Positions 35,394-43,933 of a stretch of DNA of 57,671 nt are shown here, in pieces. The DNA is from CALCNS01 sp937897315 (GTDB lineage Bacteria; Bacillota; JAAYKD01). A program made the position numbers and the translations under genes. Each line of letters opens with the position of its first letter. The first letter of the stretch is position 1. The DNA is taken from contig DAINOJ010000015.1 in the NCBI GenBank assembly GCA_036744005.1, positions 1 through 57,671 on the forward strand. The letters run 5' to 3'. A model generated the notes under the pieces. That model made no database searches. It was not told where the DNA came from and was given only the letters and a program-made list of their open reading frames with translations.

Positions 35394-35866
35394 GGCCCCT
35401 CCATATGGACTTGTTCAAATGTTTTGTAATGGTCTTTGGTATAGTATATCAAGCCATCGTTGGAAAAAACAAGACGTTCGGCCCCACGAAGACCACCTTT
35501 GTAGTTGATATCGCACTCTGTCCAGACTCTGCCTTTGGCACTGGGTAGCAAACCTTCGTAATTTCCAAAACGATTTCCTCCAATGCTTTTACCCGGAGCG
35601 ACTTCGTCCAAATTCCCTTTACTGCTAATCCATCCTAATTTTTCTGCTTCGGCTTTGGTGATAAAGTTCGCTGGAAGTTTCTGATACGTTTGGATATATA
35701 AGGCAACTTCCTCTGTGCTAATATAACTGCCAGTCTCGACCACGCTGATTTTAGTAGGATTATCCGGAGCAGGGACCTTTTGCTCTGCATCCGGTGCTTT
35801 GCATCCAGCTAGGAGTAGCAGCAAGGCAGCGAGAACCAAGCCAAAGAGTAGACCTTTGCGTCTCAT
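35390..35866 (-). CDS. Barnase-like ribonuclease with lipoprotein signal
   Basis: 158 residues. The C-terminal 110 align closely with Bacillus barnase: YIQTYQKLPANFITK, ASKGNL-like SSKGNLDEVAPGKSIGG. The catalytic residues correspond to barnase Glu73, Arg83, Arg87 and His102 as E117, R127, R131 and H146. The N-terminus is a signal peptide ending in a lipobox, LLAGC at 18-22, so the enzyme is probably a lipid-anchored extracellular RNase instead of a freely secreted one. Its own promoter is upstream. Confidence 0.92.
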   Translation of the reverse strand: MRRKGLLFGLVLAALLLLLAGCKAPDAEQKVPAPDNPTKISVVETGSYISTEEVALYIQTYQKLPANFITKAEAEKLGWISSKGNLDEVAPGKSIGGNRFGNYEGLLPSAKGRVWTECDINYKGGLRGAERLVFSNDGLIYYTKDHYKTFEQVHMEGP

Positions 35867-35897
35867 ACAAAAATCAGTCCTTCCATATCATGCTTAC

Positions 35898-35926
35898 ATT
35901 GTAAAAGAAGATATGCCAAATGGCAA
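35898..35926 (-). promoter_or_regulatory. Promoter of the barnase-barstar operon
   Basis: Minus strand TTGCCA, 17-base spacer, TACAAT, about 30 bases before the start codon. Confidence 0.65.
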
Positions 35927-35998
35927 TAGGAATTCCGCCATTACACAGCGAAATGTAAGTATAAAGGGTATTGTGTATAAAAAGTTAGGAGGAACGTC

Positions 35999-37516
35999 AT
36001 GTTTTTTGAAGACAAACTGTGGATGGCAAAGAATGAAAACCGAATCTTCTTGTTGCCTCACATGGCAAATCGACACGGATTGATCTGCGGTGCTACCGGG
36101 ACAGGGAAGACGATTACGTTAAAAGTGATGGCAGAGTCGTTTAGCGATTTAGGGGTTCCGGTTTTTTTAGCGGATATCAAAGGGGACTTAGCCGGGATGT
36201 GTCGTCCAGGACTGGACACCGATGGGATGCGCAAACGCATAGAACGATTTGGGCTAGAGGGTTTCCGCTACACAGATTATCCTACTCGCTTTTGGGATAT
36301 TTTCGGTGAATTCGGGCACCCCGTGCGAACCACCATATCGGAAATGGGCCCCCTACTTCTTTCACGACTTTTGGGTCTTAACGAGACTCAAACAGGTGTG
36401 TTGAACATTGTGTTTCGAGTAGCAGATGAGAAGCAAATGCTACTTATCGATATGAAAGACTTACGGGCCATGCTGCAATACGTTTCGGATCACGCCTCAG
36501 AGTTTAGAACTCAATATGGCAATATTTCTGCAGCCAGTGTAGGGGCTATATTGCGTTCACTCTTAACCATTGAGGATCAGGGAGGGCACTTATTCTTTGG
36601 TGAACCGGACTTGGATGTTTTGGACTGGATGCGAACCGACCACACCGGTCGAGGAGTGATTAACATTTTACACTGTGTGAAGTTGTTTCAGACACCCGCA
36701 CTGTATTCGACCTTTTTGCTGTGGATGTTGAGCGAATTGTTTGAAATCCTTCCGGAAGAGGGAGATGTGAAGAAGCCAAAAATGGTCTTTTTCTTCGATG
36801 AAGCTCACTTGTTGTTTGACGAAGCCCCCAAAGTATTGCTGCAGAAAATAGAACAGGTCGTACGACTGATTCGCTCAAAAGGGGTAGGGGTCTATTTTGT
36901 CACCCAGAATCCCATGGACGTACCGGACAGTGTTTTGGCTCAATTGGGCAATCGTATACAGCATGCACTGCGAGCGTACACTCCAGCGGAACAAAAAGTG
37001 GTTAAGACCGCGGCCAATACCTTCCGGCAAAATCCGGCATTTAGTACCGAGGAAGTCATTACCCAATTGGGAACGGGAGAAGCTCTGGTCTCCTTTTTAG
37101 ATGAAGCAGGTAGGCCTTCAGTGGTGGAACGTGCCTTCATTTTGCCACCACAAAGTCTCATGGGCACCATAGGCGATGACGTGCGCATGCAAGTGATTTC
37201 GCAAAGTGATTTACGTCATAAGTATGGACAAACCGTGGATCGTGACTCCGCCCATGAAATGTTGGAACGCTTAAAAGAAAAACAAGTTCAAGAGGAAGCC
37301 TTACTAGCCCAACGAGCTCAATACGAGAAAGAGAAATTGGAGTTAGAAAAAGAACGAGCCAGATTGGCAAAAGAAAAAGAGAAAGCAGCCAGCAGAACCA
37401 GCTCGAGAAGCAAAAAAACCGTCATAGAAAAGATTACTGACTCTGCCTTGAATACAGTGGGGAGAGAAGCCAGTCGAGCACTAATCAGAGGGCTTTTTGG
37501 CAGTTTAAAACGATAA
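35999..37516 (+). CDS. HerA-like ATPase (DUF853 family)
   Basis: 505 residues. Walker A GATGTGKT near 31-38, ADIKGDLAGM (typical of DUF853/YjgR), Walker B MVFFFDEAHLLF, an arginine-rich VRLIRSKGVGVYFVTQNP sensor segment, and a Glu/Lys-rich coiled coil from about 420 to 475. It belongs to the HerA/FtsK-related hexameric DNA translocase group; the cellular role of DUF853 proteins is not established. TAGGAGGAACGTC precedes the ATG. No nuclease partner such as NurA is adjacent. Confidence 0.88.
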   Translation: MFFEDKLWMAKNENRIFLLPHMANRHGLICGATGTGKTITLKVMAESFSDLGVPVFLADIKGDLAGMCRPGLDTDGMRKRIERFGLEGFRYTDYPTRFWDIFGEFGHPVRTTISEMGPLLLSRLLGLNETQTGVLNIVFRVADEKQMLLIDMKDLRAMLQYVSDHASEFRTQYGNISAASVGAILRSLLTIEDQGGHLFFGEPDLDVLDWMRTDHTGRGVINILHCVKLFQTPALYSTFLLWMLSELFEILPEEGDVKKPKMVFFFDEAHLLFDEAPKVLLQKIEQVVRLIRSKGVGVYFVTQNPMDVPDSVLAQLGNRIQHALRAYTPAEQKVVKTAANTFRQNPAFSTEEVITQLGTGEALVSFLDEAGRPSVVERAFILPPQSLMGTIGDDVRMQVISQSDLRHKYGQTVDRDSAHEMLERLKEKQVQEEALLAQRAQYEKEKLELEKERARLAKEKEKAASRTSSRSKKTVIEKITDSALNTVGREASRALIRGLFGSLKR

Positions 37517-37522
37517 AAAAGA

Positions 37523-37550
37523 GAACCGGACTTTTTATGAAGTCCGGTTC
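37523..37550. terminator. Bidirectional terminator between the HerA-like and GGDEF/HD-GYP genes
   Basis: Perfect GAACCGGACT/AGTCCGGTTC stem with T runs on both strands (GTTTTT on plus, CTTTTTT on minus). Confidence 0.88.
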
Positions 37551-37554
37551 GTTT

Positions 37555-39216
37555 TTATAAGACCATCATGCCGATGGTATCCAAAAAGAGATTAACTGCT
37601 TCGGGATCAAATTGTGCACCGCTGCAGCGCCGTAACTCGTCAATGGCTTGCATCACCGATTTCTTTTGCTGATACGGTCTTGCCGAAGTCATGGCATCGA
37701 AACTATCGATGACCGAGAGGACTTTCGATAAGAAGGTAATCTCATCACCCTTGAGCTTATTTGGATAACCGGTGCCATCGTGACGTTCGTGATGCTGCAA
37801 TATGATGGGCAATACTTCTTTCAAAGAATCGATGTTGCGAACGATTTCTGCGGCGTTATGAGGATGGTTGCTCATTATATCCCATTCGTGTGGGGTTAAT
37901 CGATCGGGTTTCATGAGTACATCTTCGGGCACGTTAATCTTGCCAATATCGTGCAAGTAAGCAGCGTATATTAGGTTACGTTTATCTTTTTCGCTAAAAT
38001 TCTGTTTATCGGCAACCAAGGAACAGTAATACACGACCCGTTCTACATGACGGAAGGTATAACGATCTTTGGCATTTATCACAGCAATGAGTGTCTTTAT
38101 GGAGGTCAACATTTCTTTGGTGGCATCATCGGCATTTTTTTGCAGATCTTCCAATATAGAATAGTACGCTTCCACACGGTTCTTACGCATAAATTTTGCA
38201 CGATAACAAGCGTCATCGGCATATTTTAACAAGTCTGTTTCGCTCTTGGCTTTATCGGGATACGAGGTTACTCCCACCGACACGGTCAATGATTCACCGG
38301 GCATATTTTCTTCTCCCTCGAAGGCATATGCATGAATCTTCTGGCGTATGTCTTCGGCATAGACCATAGCAACATCAATCTTTGTATCGGGAAGTAAAAC
38401 CGTGAATTCTTCTCCGCCAAAACGGGAGATAATGGCGTGCTCAGGCGAATTTTTGCGAAGAATATCGGCAATGACACGCAGAACTTCATCCCCGGTCACA
38501 TGACCATAGAGCTCATTATAGTACTTGAAATCGTCAATGTCTAAATACATCAGGGAAAGAATATTCCCTGTTTCATCGCTGATGTCTACTTGATCGGCTA
38601 AACAATCGTAGAAATGCCGATGATTATACAACCCGGTTAAACTATCGGTTTTCACCAACTGGTTCAAAATGGCGATATGCCGGCGTTCCAGGTTGACATA
38701 ATAACCGATGGTCCAGGCGATGATTAGAAAAATACTAACCAAAACTAGGTCACTTTCAAAATATGGATTTATGCTACCTGATGGAGCATAAAAGAGGTCG
38801 ATACCCAGTATGATGACCGCTGATACACCAGAAACCGTTAAGCTGATTTTGGGTTCGTTTTCCATACTGCAGGAGACAATGGCCAATAAGAAAAGATATT
38901 TATAATTGCTTAAGTGAGCCCCAGTTAACATGACCGAAATGTAAGCAATAAACAAAGAAACAAGAGGATTAATCCATGGCTTGAGTTTTGAGTGATTGCT
39001 CATTTTCGTTTGAACATAAAACAAAAGAGTATAAATGGATAACATCACTAATAAAGCCGAAGCAAGAAGAAAACTGTGGGTTAAGAAGACCGAGGCAGGT
39101 TCTTGTTTTGAATAATACTGAAAAAAAGCAATCGTAGGAAATGCCAACGAGGCAATTTTGACAATTTGTAAAATTTGATTGATCTGAATTTGCTTATCTC
39201 GATCAAGATTGAACAT
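37555..39216 (-). CDS. Membrane GGDEF/HD-GYP cyclic di-GMP protein
   Basis: 553 residues. About six hydrophobic segments fill residues 15-175. A GGDEF domain follows (KTDSLTGLYNHR at about 189-200; active-site variant RFGGEEF with GGEEF at 267-271), then an HD-GYP phosphodiesterase domain (YLHDIGK with HD at 422-423; HDGTGYP at 479-485). Both catalytic motifs look intact, so it could make and break c-di-GMP. No periplasmic sensor domain is seen, so the membrane segments themselves probably sense. It is last in an apparent operon with agrBD and could be the peptide receptor output, which is inference. GGAGGC precedes the ATG. Confidence 0.92.
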   Translation of the reverse strand: MFNLDRDKQIQINQILQIVKIASLAFPTIAFFQYYSKQEPASVFLTHSFLLASALLVMLSIYTLLFYVQTKMSNHSKLKPWINPLVSLFIAYISVMLTGAHLSNYKYLFLLAIVSCSMENEPKISLTVSGVSAVIILGIDLFYAPSGSINPYFESDLVLVSIFLIIAWTIGYYVNLERRHIAILNQLVKTDSLTGLYNHRHFYDCLADQVDISDETGNILSLMYLDIDDFKYYNELYGHVTGDEVLRVIADILRKNSPEHAIISRFGGEEFTVLLPDTKIDVAMVYAEDIRQKIHAYAFEGEENMPGESLTVSVGVTSYPDKAKSETDLLKYADDACYRAKFMRKNRVEAYYSILEDLQKNADDATKEMLTSIKTLIAVINAKDRYTFRHVERVVYYCSLVADKQNFSEKDKRNLIYAAYLHDIGKINVPEDVLMKPDRLTPHEWDIMSNHPHNAAEIVRNIDSLKEVLPIILQHHERHDGTGYPNKLKGDEITFLSKVLSVIDSFDAMTSARPYQQKKSVMQAIDELRRCSGAQFDPEAVNLFLDTIGMMVL

Positions 39217-39243
39217 TTTTTTGCCTCCTGCCTGTGGATGAAA

Positions 39244-39273
39244 TATCGCATAGGAGAAACTCCTATGCGATAT
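39244..39273 (-). other. Intercistronic hairpin between agrD and the c-di-GMP gene
   Basis: Perfect inverted repeat ATATCGCATAGGAG/CTCCTATGCGATAT with a three-base loop. Without a good T run on the minus strand it is more likely an mRNA processing or partial read-through element than a full terminator. Confidence 0.65.
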
Positions 39274-39277
39274 TCAC

Positions 39278-39400
39278 CTACTCGTTTCTTAGTGAAGCGG
39301 GTTCTTCCGGTTGATAAAAGAACCACCAGCATGCAGAGGTTGCCAGCATTGCAGCCATGACGGTTGAAACAGCAGCAACGATACCATAGAATTTTTTCAT
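39278..39400 (-). CDS. agrD: AgrD-like autoinducing peptide precursor
   Basis: A 40-residue frame right behind agrB: an amphipathic N-terminal part, then SAC-WWFF-YQPEEP and a charged tail. Cys24 and Phe28 would form the five-residue thiolactone ring (C-W-W-F-F), and YQPEEP is the conserved AgrD cleavage/tail motif of cyclic lactone autoinducers. AAGGAGGTGAC precedes the ATG and overlaps the agrB stop. It is processed at the membrane by AgrB and exported as a signal peptide. Confidence 0.93.
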   Translation of the reverse strand: MKKFYGIVAAVSTVMAAMLATSACWWFFYQPEEPASLRNE

Positions 39401-39407
39401 TCTTGTG

Positions 39408-40043
39408 TCACCTCCTTTTTATTAGGTTTTTATCAAGGTTGCTCAGTAAGAGTTGGCCTAGTGGGGTCATCGTAAACGTTTGCCATAATACCCCAAATAC
39501 TAGACTATACCCAAATGACCTAAATGTCAACCGGTCGCAACCTATAATAACTAAAAAAAGATACATAGCGGTGTAGAATGCCATAACAGCAAAGCTCCCG
39601 CGACGCATGCGCTGCTTTTTTGGTATGCTCCGTATTGGTTTGTTTGGGTGATCTACCGGTGCTCTTTGCACTAGAGTAATCCATGCAATCGCAAACGAAA
39701 CAACTCCCACTCCAATTGGCATCCACGTTTGATGGAATTGATGCGTTAAAGTGACCGATAAACGAGCGAAGGCAATGCTGTAAACGAGCCCGACAATGGT
39801 ACAGAGGTTCAAACTGCTGGAATGTGCTCCTCCGGAAAACCGTCTCAATAGACTAACCGAAAAACTGAGGAGTATTGCTTGACCAGGAACACCGAAGATG
39901 AAACCCAACAAAAGAGTTAATCCAATATTCGTGATTAACTGAAGAATACCTAACAACCCATAAGCGATAACGGCTTCTTTTTCGGTATCGTACTGCAAAG
40001 ATTGTGATATTTCTTTGGCAATTCCTTTACTGAGGTTTTCCAT
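39408..40043 (-). CDS. agrB: AgrB-like autoinducer-processing membrane protease
   Basis: 211 residues, four to six membrane segments. The catalytic pair of the family is present at His74 and Cys81 in RRFSGGAHSSSLNLC, the same spacing as in staphylococcal AgrB. It cleaves and cyclises AgrD. AGGAAAG before the ATG at 40043 sets the start; a TTG at 40064 is a less likely alternative. It overlaps the preceding membrane protein by 17 bases and agrD follows after seven bases. Confidence 0.95.
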   Translation of the reverse strand: MENLSKGIAKEISQSLQYDTEKEAVIAYGLLGILQLITNIGLTLLLGFIFGVPGQAILLSFSVSLLRRFSGGAHSSSLNLCTIVGLVYSIAFARLSVTLTHQFHQTWMPIGVGVVSFAIAWITLVQRAPVDHPNKPIRSIPKKQRMRRGSFAVMAFYTAMYLFLVIIGCDRLTFRSFGYSLVFGVLWQTFTMTPLGQLLLSNLDKNLIKRR

Positions 40044-40533
40044 GTGTAGCTTTCCTATTTTCAAAATGCTTCATCACACCATATGCCAAAAAGATAAACG
40101 CAGCAAGTAAAAGGGTTGAAGGAACTGTAGCCAAGCTCTTTACTAGTTCTGAAGTGCCACCTAGCAGTTCATAGGTCTTATCTCGACCGAACCAAAGATG
40201 AAGCAAAAGATAATTTATGGTCTCGGAAATGACAACCATAGTCATCACTGCAAATGCAGTAATGATGGATCGAACAACGACATCGAGCTGCGCCTTATAT
40301 GTTATATTGAACGAAATAATGAGAGCGAGTAGCGATAGAATAGTATTCACGCCAATATTGATTGGTAAGAATCGAATAATGTACGTTATGATGATGTTAA
40401 TAAAAGCAAGCCCGGTAAGTTTCTTCCATTCTATCTTCGTATTCGTAAACAAATGGAATGAAAGTGTCATGAGAAACCCTTCTGGCACACCCTTGAATAA
40501 CAATTGTACTAGACTAATCGATATCCCATTCAT
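40027..40533 (-). CDS. Membrane protein of unknown function in the agr operon
   Basis: 168 residues with about five hydrophobic segments. I do not recognise a named family. The layout recalls the membrane sensor half of Agr-type kinases (VQLLFKGVPEGFLMTLSF... then five spans) but no kinase part follows. GAGGTGATT precedes the ATG. Seven bases separate it from the DUF5317 gene, and it overlaps agrB, so it is made with the signalling genes. It could be a receptor, an immunity-like or an export partner; none of these can be shown from sequence. Confidence 0.75.
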   Translation of the reverse strand: MNGISISLVQLLFKGVPEGFLMTLSFHLFTNTKIEWKKLTGLAFINIIITYIIRFLPINIGVNTILSLLALIISFNITYKAQLDVVVRSIITAFAVMTMVVISETINYLLLHLWFGRDKTYELLGGTSELVKSLATVPSTLLLAAFIFLAYGVMKHFENRKATHGKPQ

Positions 40534-40539
40534 TGGAAA

Positions 40540-41097
40540 TCACCTCGCATGTTGTTCGTTGTATTTAACATTCGCTGACTTTATTGCTTGATAAAGCATA
40601 ATCACACTAAACAAGTGGATGAACAAATCTCCGGGGCTGAGCACAGAATACCCTACGTCAATATAATCGGATAACCATTTCCACCGGGTTGCGGCGCTTC
40701 CCAAAACGTGAAGTCCATCGTCATAACTAAAAGATTGAGCGGTAGCATAACCGGTAAAATACGATAAACTTGGGAAAACAGGCATTCTGCCGTTGTTTTG
40801 GGCGATGACAAACTTATTCATCACTGTGCCCAAAAGCACCGATACCGACCCAACAATGGCGGGAAGGTACAACTGGTAGTGTAAGATCATAAACAGGAAA
40901 GACAAAATAACCGAATTGCTCACATAAGGAGCGAAGCGGATGAATACTGTTGAGCCCATAAAAATGCTGGTTTGAAACAAGAAAATGAGTCCCTGAACCA
41001 CAAGAAAAGGGTATATGGTCCACGATTGGAAGAGATATCGTACCTTATAATGACGCCACTTTGCTAATCCAATGGCCAGTAGGAGAGTTAGAATCAA
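40540..41097 (-). CDS. DUF5317-like membrane protein
   Basis: 185 residues, about five membrane segments, with NNGRMPV in the middle and SPGDLFI near the end, as in the DUF5317 family of clostridial membrane proteins of unknown function. The start is a TTG at 41097 with GGAGG eight bases upstream. First gene of the agr operon, behind a clear promoter. Confidence 0.75.
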   Translation of the reverse strand: MILTLLLAIGLAKWRHYKVRYLFQSWTIYPFLVVQGLIFLFQTSIFMGSTVFIRFAPYVSNSVILSFLFMILHYQLYLPAIVGSVSVLLGTVMNKFVIAQNNGRMPVFPSLSYFTGYATAQSFSYDDGLHVLGSAATRWKWLSDYIDVGYSVLSPGDLFIHLFSVIMLYQAIKSANVKYNEQHAR

Positions 41098-41129
41098 AAC
41101 GAAAACCTCCTACCCCACCAAATAATACC

Positions 41130-41158
41130 ATTATATACAATTTGTCTGACGAATACAA
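41130..41158 (-). promoter_or_regulatory. Promoter of the agr operon with dyad in the spacer
   Basis: Minus strand TTGTAT, 17-base spacer, TATAAT. The spacer holds the near-perfect dyad ATTYGTCWGACRAAT (41140-41154), a plausible operator. Confidence 0.7.
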
Positions 41159-41159
41159 G

Positions 41160-41377
41160 ATATTTTACACAAAATGCAGATTTTTTTTAGCATATGGGTT
41201 TAAATGAGAATCATAATTACTTAAAGGCGAAGAAATTTACTATATTTATGACACAAAACACTATAGTTATTGATGTTTACGTATTCAAAACACGTCATAA
41301 TTAGGTAATAATGGTGCGTTTTTACCAACGATTTATGCCATAAAACTCCATACTCGAGTTAAACATTCAACATAAAA
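41160..41377. other. Upstream region of the agr operon without genes
   Basis: AT-rich stretch between the ABC operon terminator and the agr promoter. No frame with a binding site is seen. A weak Fur-box-like sequence at 41205-41219 has three mismatches to the 7-1-7 consensus and is not claimed. Confidence 0.5.
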
Positions 41378-41400
41378 GCCGCCCCCATAATGAGAGCGGC
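41378..41400 (-). terminator. Terminator after the LytTR/ABC operon
   Basis: On the minus strand GCCGC pairs with GCGGC around TCTCATTATGGGG, followed by TTTTATG. Confidence 0.75.
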
Positions 41401-41411
41401 GAATGCAAAAA

Positions 41412-42215
41412 CTATACAGCAGAAAGATCCTTTTTGCGGAAGTTGACAAATGCAAATTGCATAGCCAATGCACTCACGAGAAGAGCAATCAGCAAATGAG
41501 TCCATGAGAATAGGGAAGCCAAAATGTCGTGGGCTGTGAAATAGCGCATTGGCGAAAGGAGCTGAATAAGTTTTGGAGATTCCAGCATGTCGTAGATAAT
41601 AGCCAGAACGTAAAAGCCCATAAACGCATAATTACCCACTTTGATGCCGGTTTCTGCTCGGGCAAACAAGGTAGACAGGAACACAGATAAGGACAAAAAG
41701 AACACACCAACGATGTAATTCGCAAAAGAGAAGTAGAAAATCTGAGTCGATATGGTGTTTTGAATTTTATATATGGGCAAAGCGATATGCGAAAAGGCAA
41801 AATTCAATACACTGAAAACGGTTAAGAAGAGAAGAGCGGCCAAGACTTTTGCCGCGAGAATGGTGTTACGGGTTCGGGGCTTCGTAAAAATGAACTCATA
41901 GGTTTTATCGATGGATTCTCTCGAAACAGCATTAGCACCCAATTGTATGGCATATACCGAAGTTAGAAGCAGAACAAAGTTTTCCAGAACCGCATAATAA
42001 CCCGGTAAGCTCTGAATATCGAGACCGGCCATGCCAAACATCGCCAAGAACACTTTGGGAAACTGCGCCATGAGCGCACTGACATCGGCTCCGGTCGATG
42101 CATCGAAACCGAGGAATTTCACAAAACCGGCTAACACCAAAACAGCCAGTCCCAACGTCCAGTAGAGGAAAGGTTTCCAATTGGACTTCAGCTCGTGTTG
42201 CACAATATTTTTCAT
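41412..42215 (-). CDS. ABC-2 type transporter permease (second)
   Basis: 267 residues, six membrane segments with the large loop between the first two, and an EFIFTKPRTRNTILAAK segment after the second, as in ABC-2 permeases. GGAGGTGGC precedes the ATG. Pairs with the neighbouring permease and ATPase to make an exporter. Last gene of the operon. Confidence 0.85.
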   Translation of the reverse strand: MKNIVQHELKSNWKPFLYWTLGLAVLVLAGFVKFLGFDASTGADVSALMAQFPKVFLAMFGMAGLDIQSLPGYYAVLENFVLLLTSVYAIQLGANAVSRESIDKTYEFIFTKPRTRNTILAAKVLAALLFLTVFSVLNFAFSHIALPIYKIQNTISTQIFYFSFANYIVGVFFLSLSVFLSTLFARAETGIKVGNYAFMGFYVLAIIYDMLESPKLIQLLSPMRYFTAHDILASLFSWTHLLIALLVSALAMQFAFVNFRKKDLSAV

Positions 42216-42227
42216 AAAGCCACCTCC

Positions 42228-43028
42228 TTACGCCACCTGTACATCGTGGGAATGGTACCACCAGAAAGAAACCGCACTACCCAGCACACAGACTACAGCA
42301 GCTGTGAGAACCAAAGAGGAGTCGAAGTGCCCATGCTCCAGAACATATCCGGTTTGAAAATAATCTAAGGGAGCAACGTACTTTAGAAAGTCTTTTTCTA
42401 GCAAATCAACCAAGCCCGAGAGTACAAACGCACCAAAGGCAAAAGCGGTAGCCGTGCCGGCTATGGTACGCACTCGTTTAGAGAAGAGTGCATAAAGCGT
42501 GGCAAAAACAAAGAAAACCAGCATGGTCAAAAAGGGAGAAAGAATGTAATACATTAGACTGTTTTCATAGAGAGGAGTCGCATTTTGAGCGTTAAAGTCC
42601 CAAAAAACCGTAGCTCCATAGAGCACAGCGAACGTGAGCAAACAGGTTATGCCCGCTAAGAACTTTGCCACAAAAACTTGACTGCGAGTAACAGGGCGTG
42701 TGAACAAGAAGTCGGTGCATTTATCTCTTTTCTCACGGGCGAAGATTTGCAAAGCAATCGAGACGGCCATCATGGCGGAGAGTAATCCAATGTAGATGTT
42801 AGAGAAGCTCAAAAACCCTTCATAACTGAACATGCGTTCTACATCCATGCCAAAGGCGATGAGCATTTCTGGTGGGAAGTTTGCAAAAATCTTTTCGACG
42901 GCTTCGCGGCTCTCCATCATGGCGGGGTAAAAACCTTTCATGAGGAATAAAAGCATAACAGCAATGGTGATACTCCAAGTCAGTATACTGCCCAAGAGCC
43001 GCTTCATTTCGAATTTATAGATGTTCAT
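42228..43028 (-). CDS. ABC-2 type transporter permease (first)
   Basis: 266 residues with the same topology as the next permease; TDFLFTRPVTRSQVFVAK matches its EFIFTKPRTRNTILAAK segment, so the two are distant paralogues. It shares one base with the ATPase stop (TAATG), and AGGAGGG lies before the ATG. Confidence 0.87.
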   Translation of the reverse strand: MNIYKFEMKRLLGSILTWSITIAVMLLFLMKGFYPAMMESREAVEKIFANFPPEMLIAFGMDVERMFSYEGFLSFSNIYIGLLSAMMAVSIALQIFAREKRDKCTDFLFTRPVTRSQVFVAKFLAGITCLLTFAVLYGATVFWDFNAQNATPLYENSLMYYILSPFLTMLVFFVFATLYALFSKRVRTIAGTATAFAFGAFVLSGLVDLLEKDFLKYVAPLDYFQTGYVLEHGHFDSSLVLTAAVVCVLGSAVSFWWYHSHDVQVA

Positions 43029-43930
43029 TAAAACCCTCCTTCTCCAGAGGAATCGGCATAGTAATGCATGAAAATCTCCTCTAGACTGGGGTCGGTGATG
43101 TCAATGTTCACCAGATCTTGTCGTAGCAAATCCTCTAGGAGCAAGGCAATACTGCCGTTATAAAAGAAACTGGCTTTTTGCTCATGTTGCACAAAGTTCG
43201 TAATGCCATTTACGGAAGGAAGTACCGGTGCTACTCCTTGTGCTACTTCATAAGTGATTTTTTTATAATTGTTCTTTTGCAAATCGCTGATTCGTTGAGT
43301 TTGAATGATACGACCTTCTTTAATAATGGCAACTCGGTCGCAGATGCGCTGAACCTCACTCAGGATATGCGAAGAGAACAGCACCGTTGCACCTTTGGCG
43401 TTCTCTTCTTTGATTAAGTCGAAAAAGCGTCGCTGCATGAGGGGATCTAATCCACTGGTGGGTTCATCTAAAATAATGAGTTTCGGACTGTGCAGCAACC
43501 CTTGAATGATCCCCACTTTTTTCTTGTTACCGGTACTCATGTCTTCGATTTTACGGGTCAAATCCAGCTCTAGCGCCTCGGCCAAGGAATGGATGCGGTT
43601 CCCACAATCTTTAGCATAAAAACTAGCCGAATACTTTAGTAAGTCTATGGCCTTCATGTTCTCATAGTAGAACACTTCGCTAGGGAGGTATCCCACATCT
43701 TCTAGAATTTTCTTGCTTTGTGTGGCACAATCGAACCCAAAAATCTTCGCATCCCCACTTGTCTTGTGAATAAGACCTAGTAAAGTGCGAATGGTGGTGG
43801 ATTTTCCGGCACCATTGGGGCCTATGAAACCAAAGATTTCGCCTTCCTCCACGGTCAGGTCCACCTCAATAATCCCTCTGGCTTTTCCGTAATACTTGGT
43901 TAACTTATTGGTTTCAATAATATGGCTCAT
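43028..43930 (-). CDS. ABC transporter ATP-binding protein
   Basis: 300 residues. Walker A GPNGAGKST near 38-46, degenerate signature MSTGNKKKVGI near 131-141, Walker B KLIILDEPTSGLDP, H-loop FSSHILSE. The short C-terminal extension suits ABC-2 exporters of peptides, drugs or lantibiotic-like compounds. Operates with the two permeases downstream; the substrate is not evident. GGAGGGG precedes the ATG. Confidence 0.93.
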   Translation of the reverse strand: MSHIIETNKLTKYYGKARGIIEVDLTVEEGEIFGFIGPNGAGKSTTIRTLLGLIHKTSGDAKIFGFDCATQSKKILEDVGYLPSEVFYYENMKAIDLLKYSASFYAKDCGNRIHSLAEALELDLTRKIEDMSTGNKKKVGIIQGLLHSPKLIILDEPTSGLDPLMQRRFFDLIKEENAKGATVLFSSHILSEVQRICDRVAIIKEGRIIQTQRISDLQKNNYKKITYEVAQGVAPVLPSVNGITNFVQHEQKASFFYNGSIALLLEDLLRQDLVNIDITDPSLEEIFMHYYADSSGEGGF

Positions 43931-43933
43931 GTA

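Noticed and set aside
41205..41219. Fur-box-like sequence upstream of the agr operon
   Set aside because: Three mismatches to the 7-1-7 consensus and no iron gene next to it.
41160..41377. Possible c-di-GMP riboswitch upstream of the agr/c-di-GMP operon
   Set aside because: No GEMM-type core or tetraloop-receptor pattern could be found.
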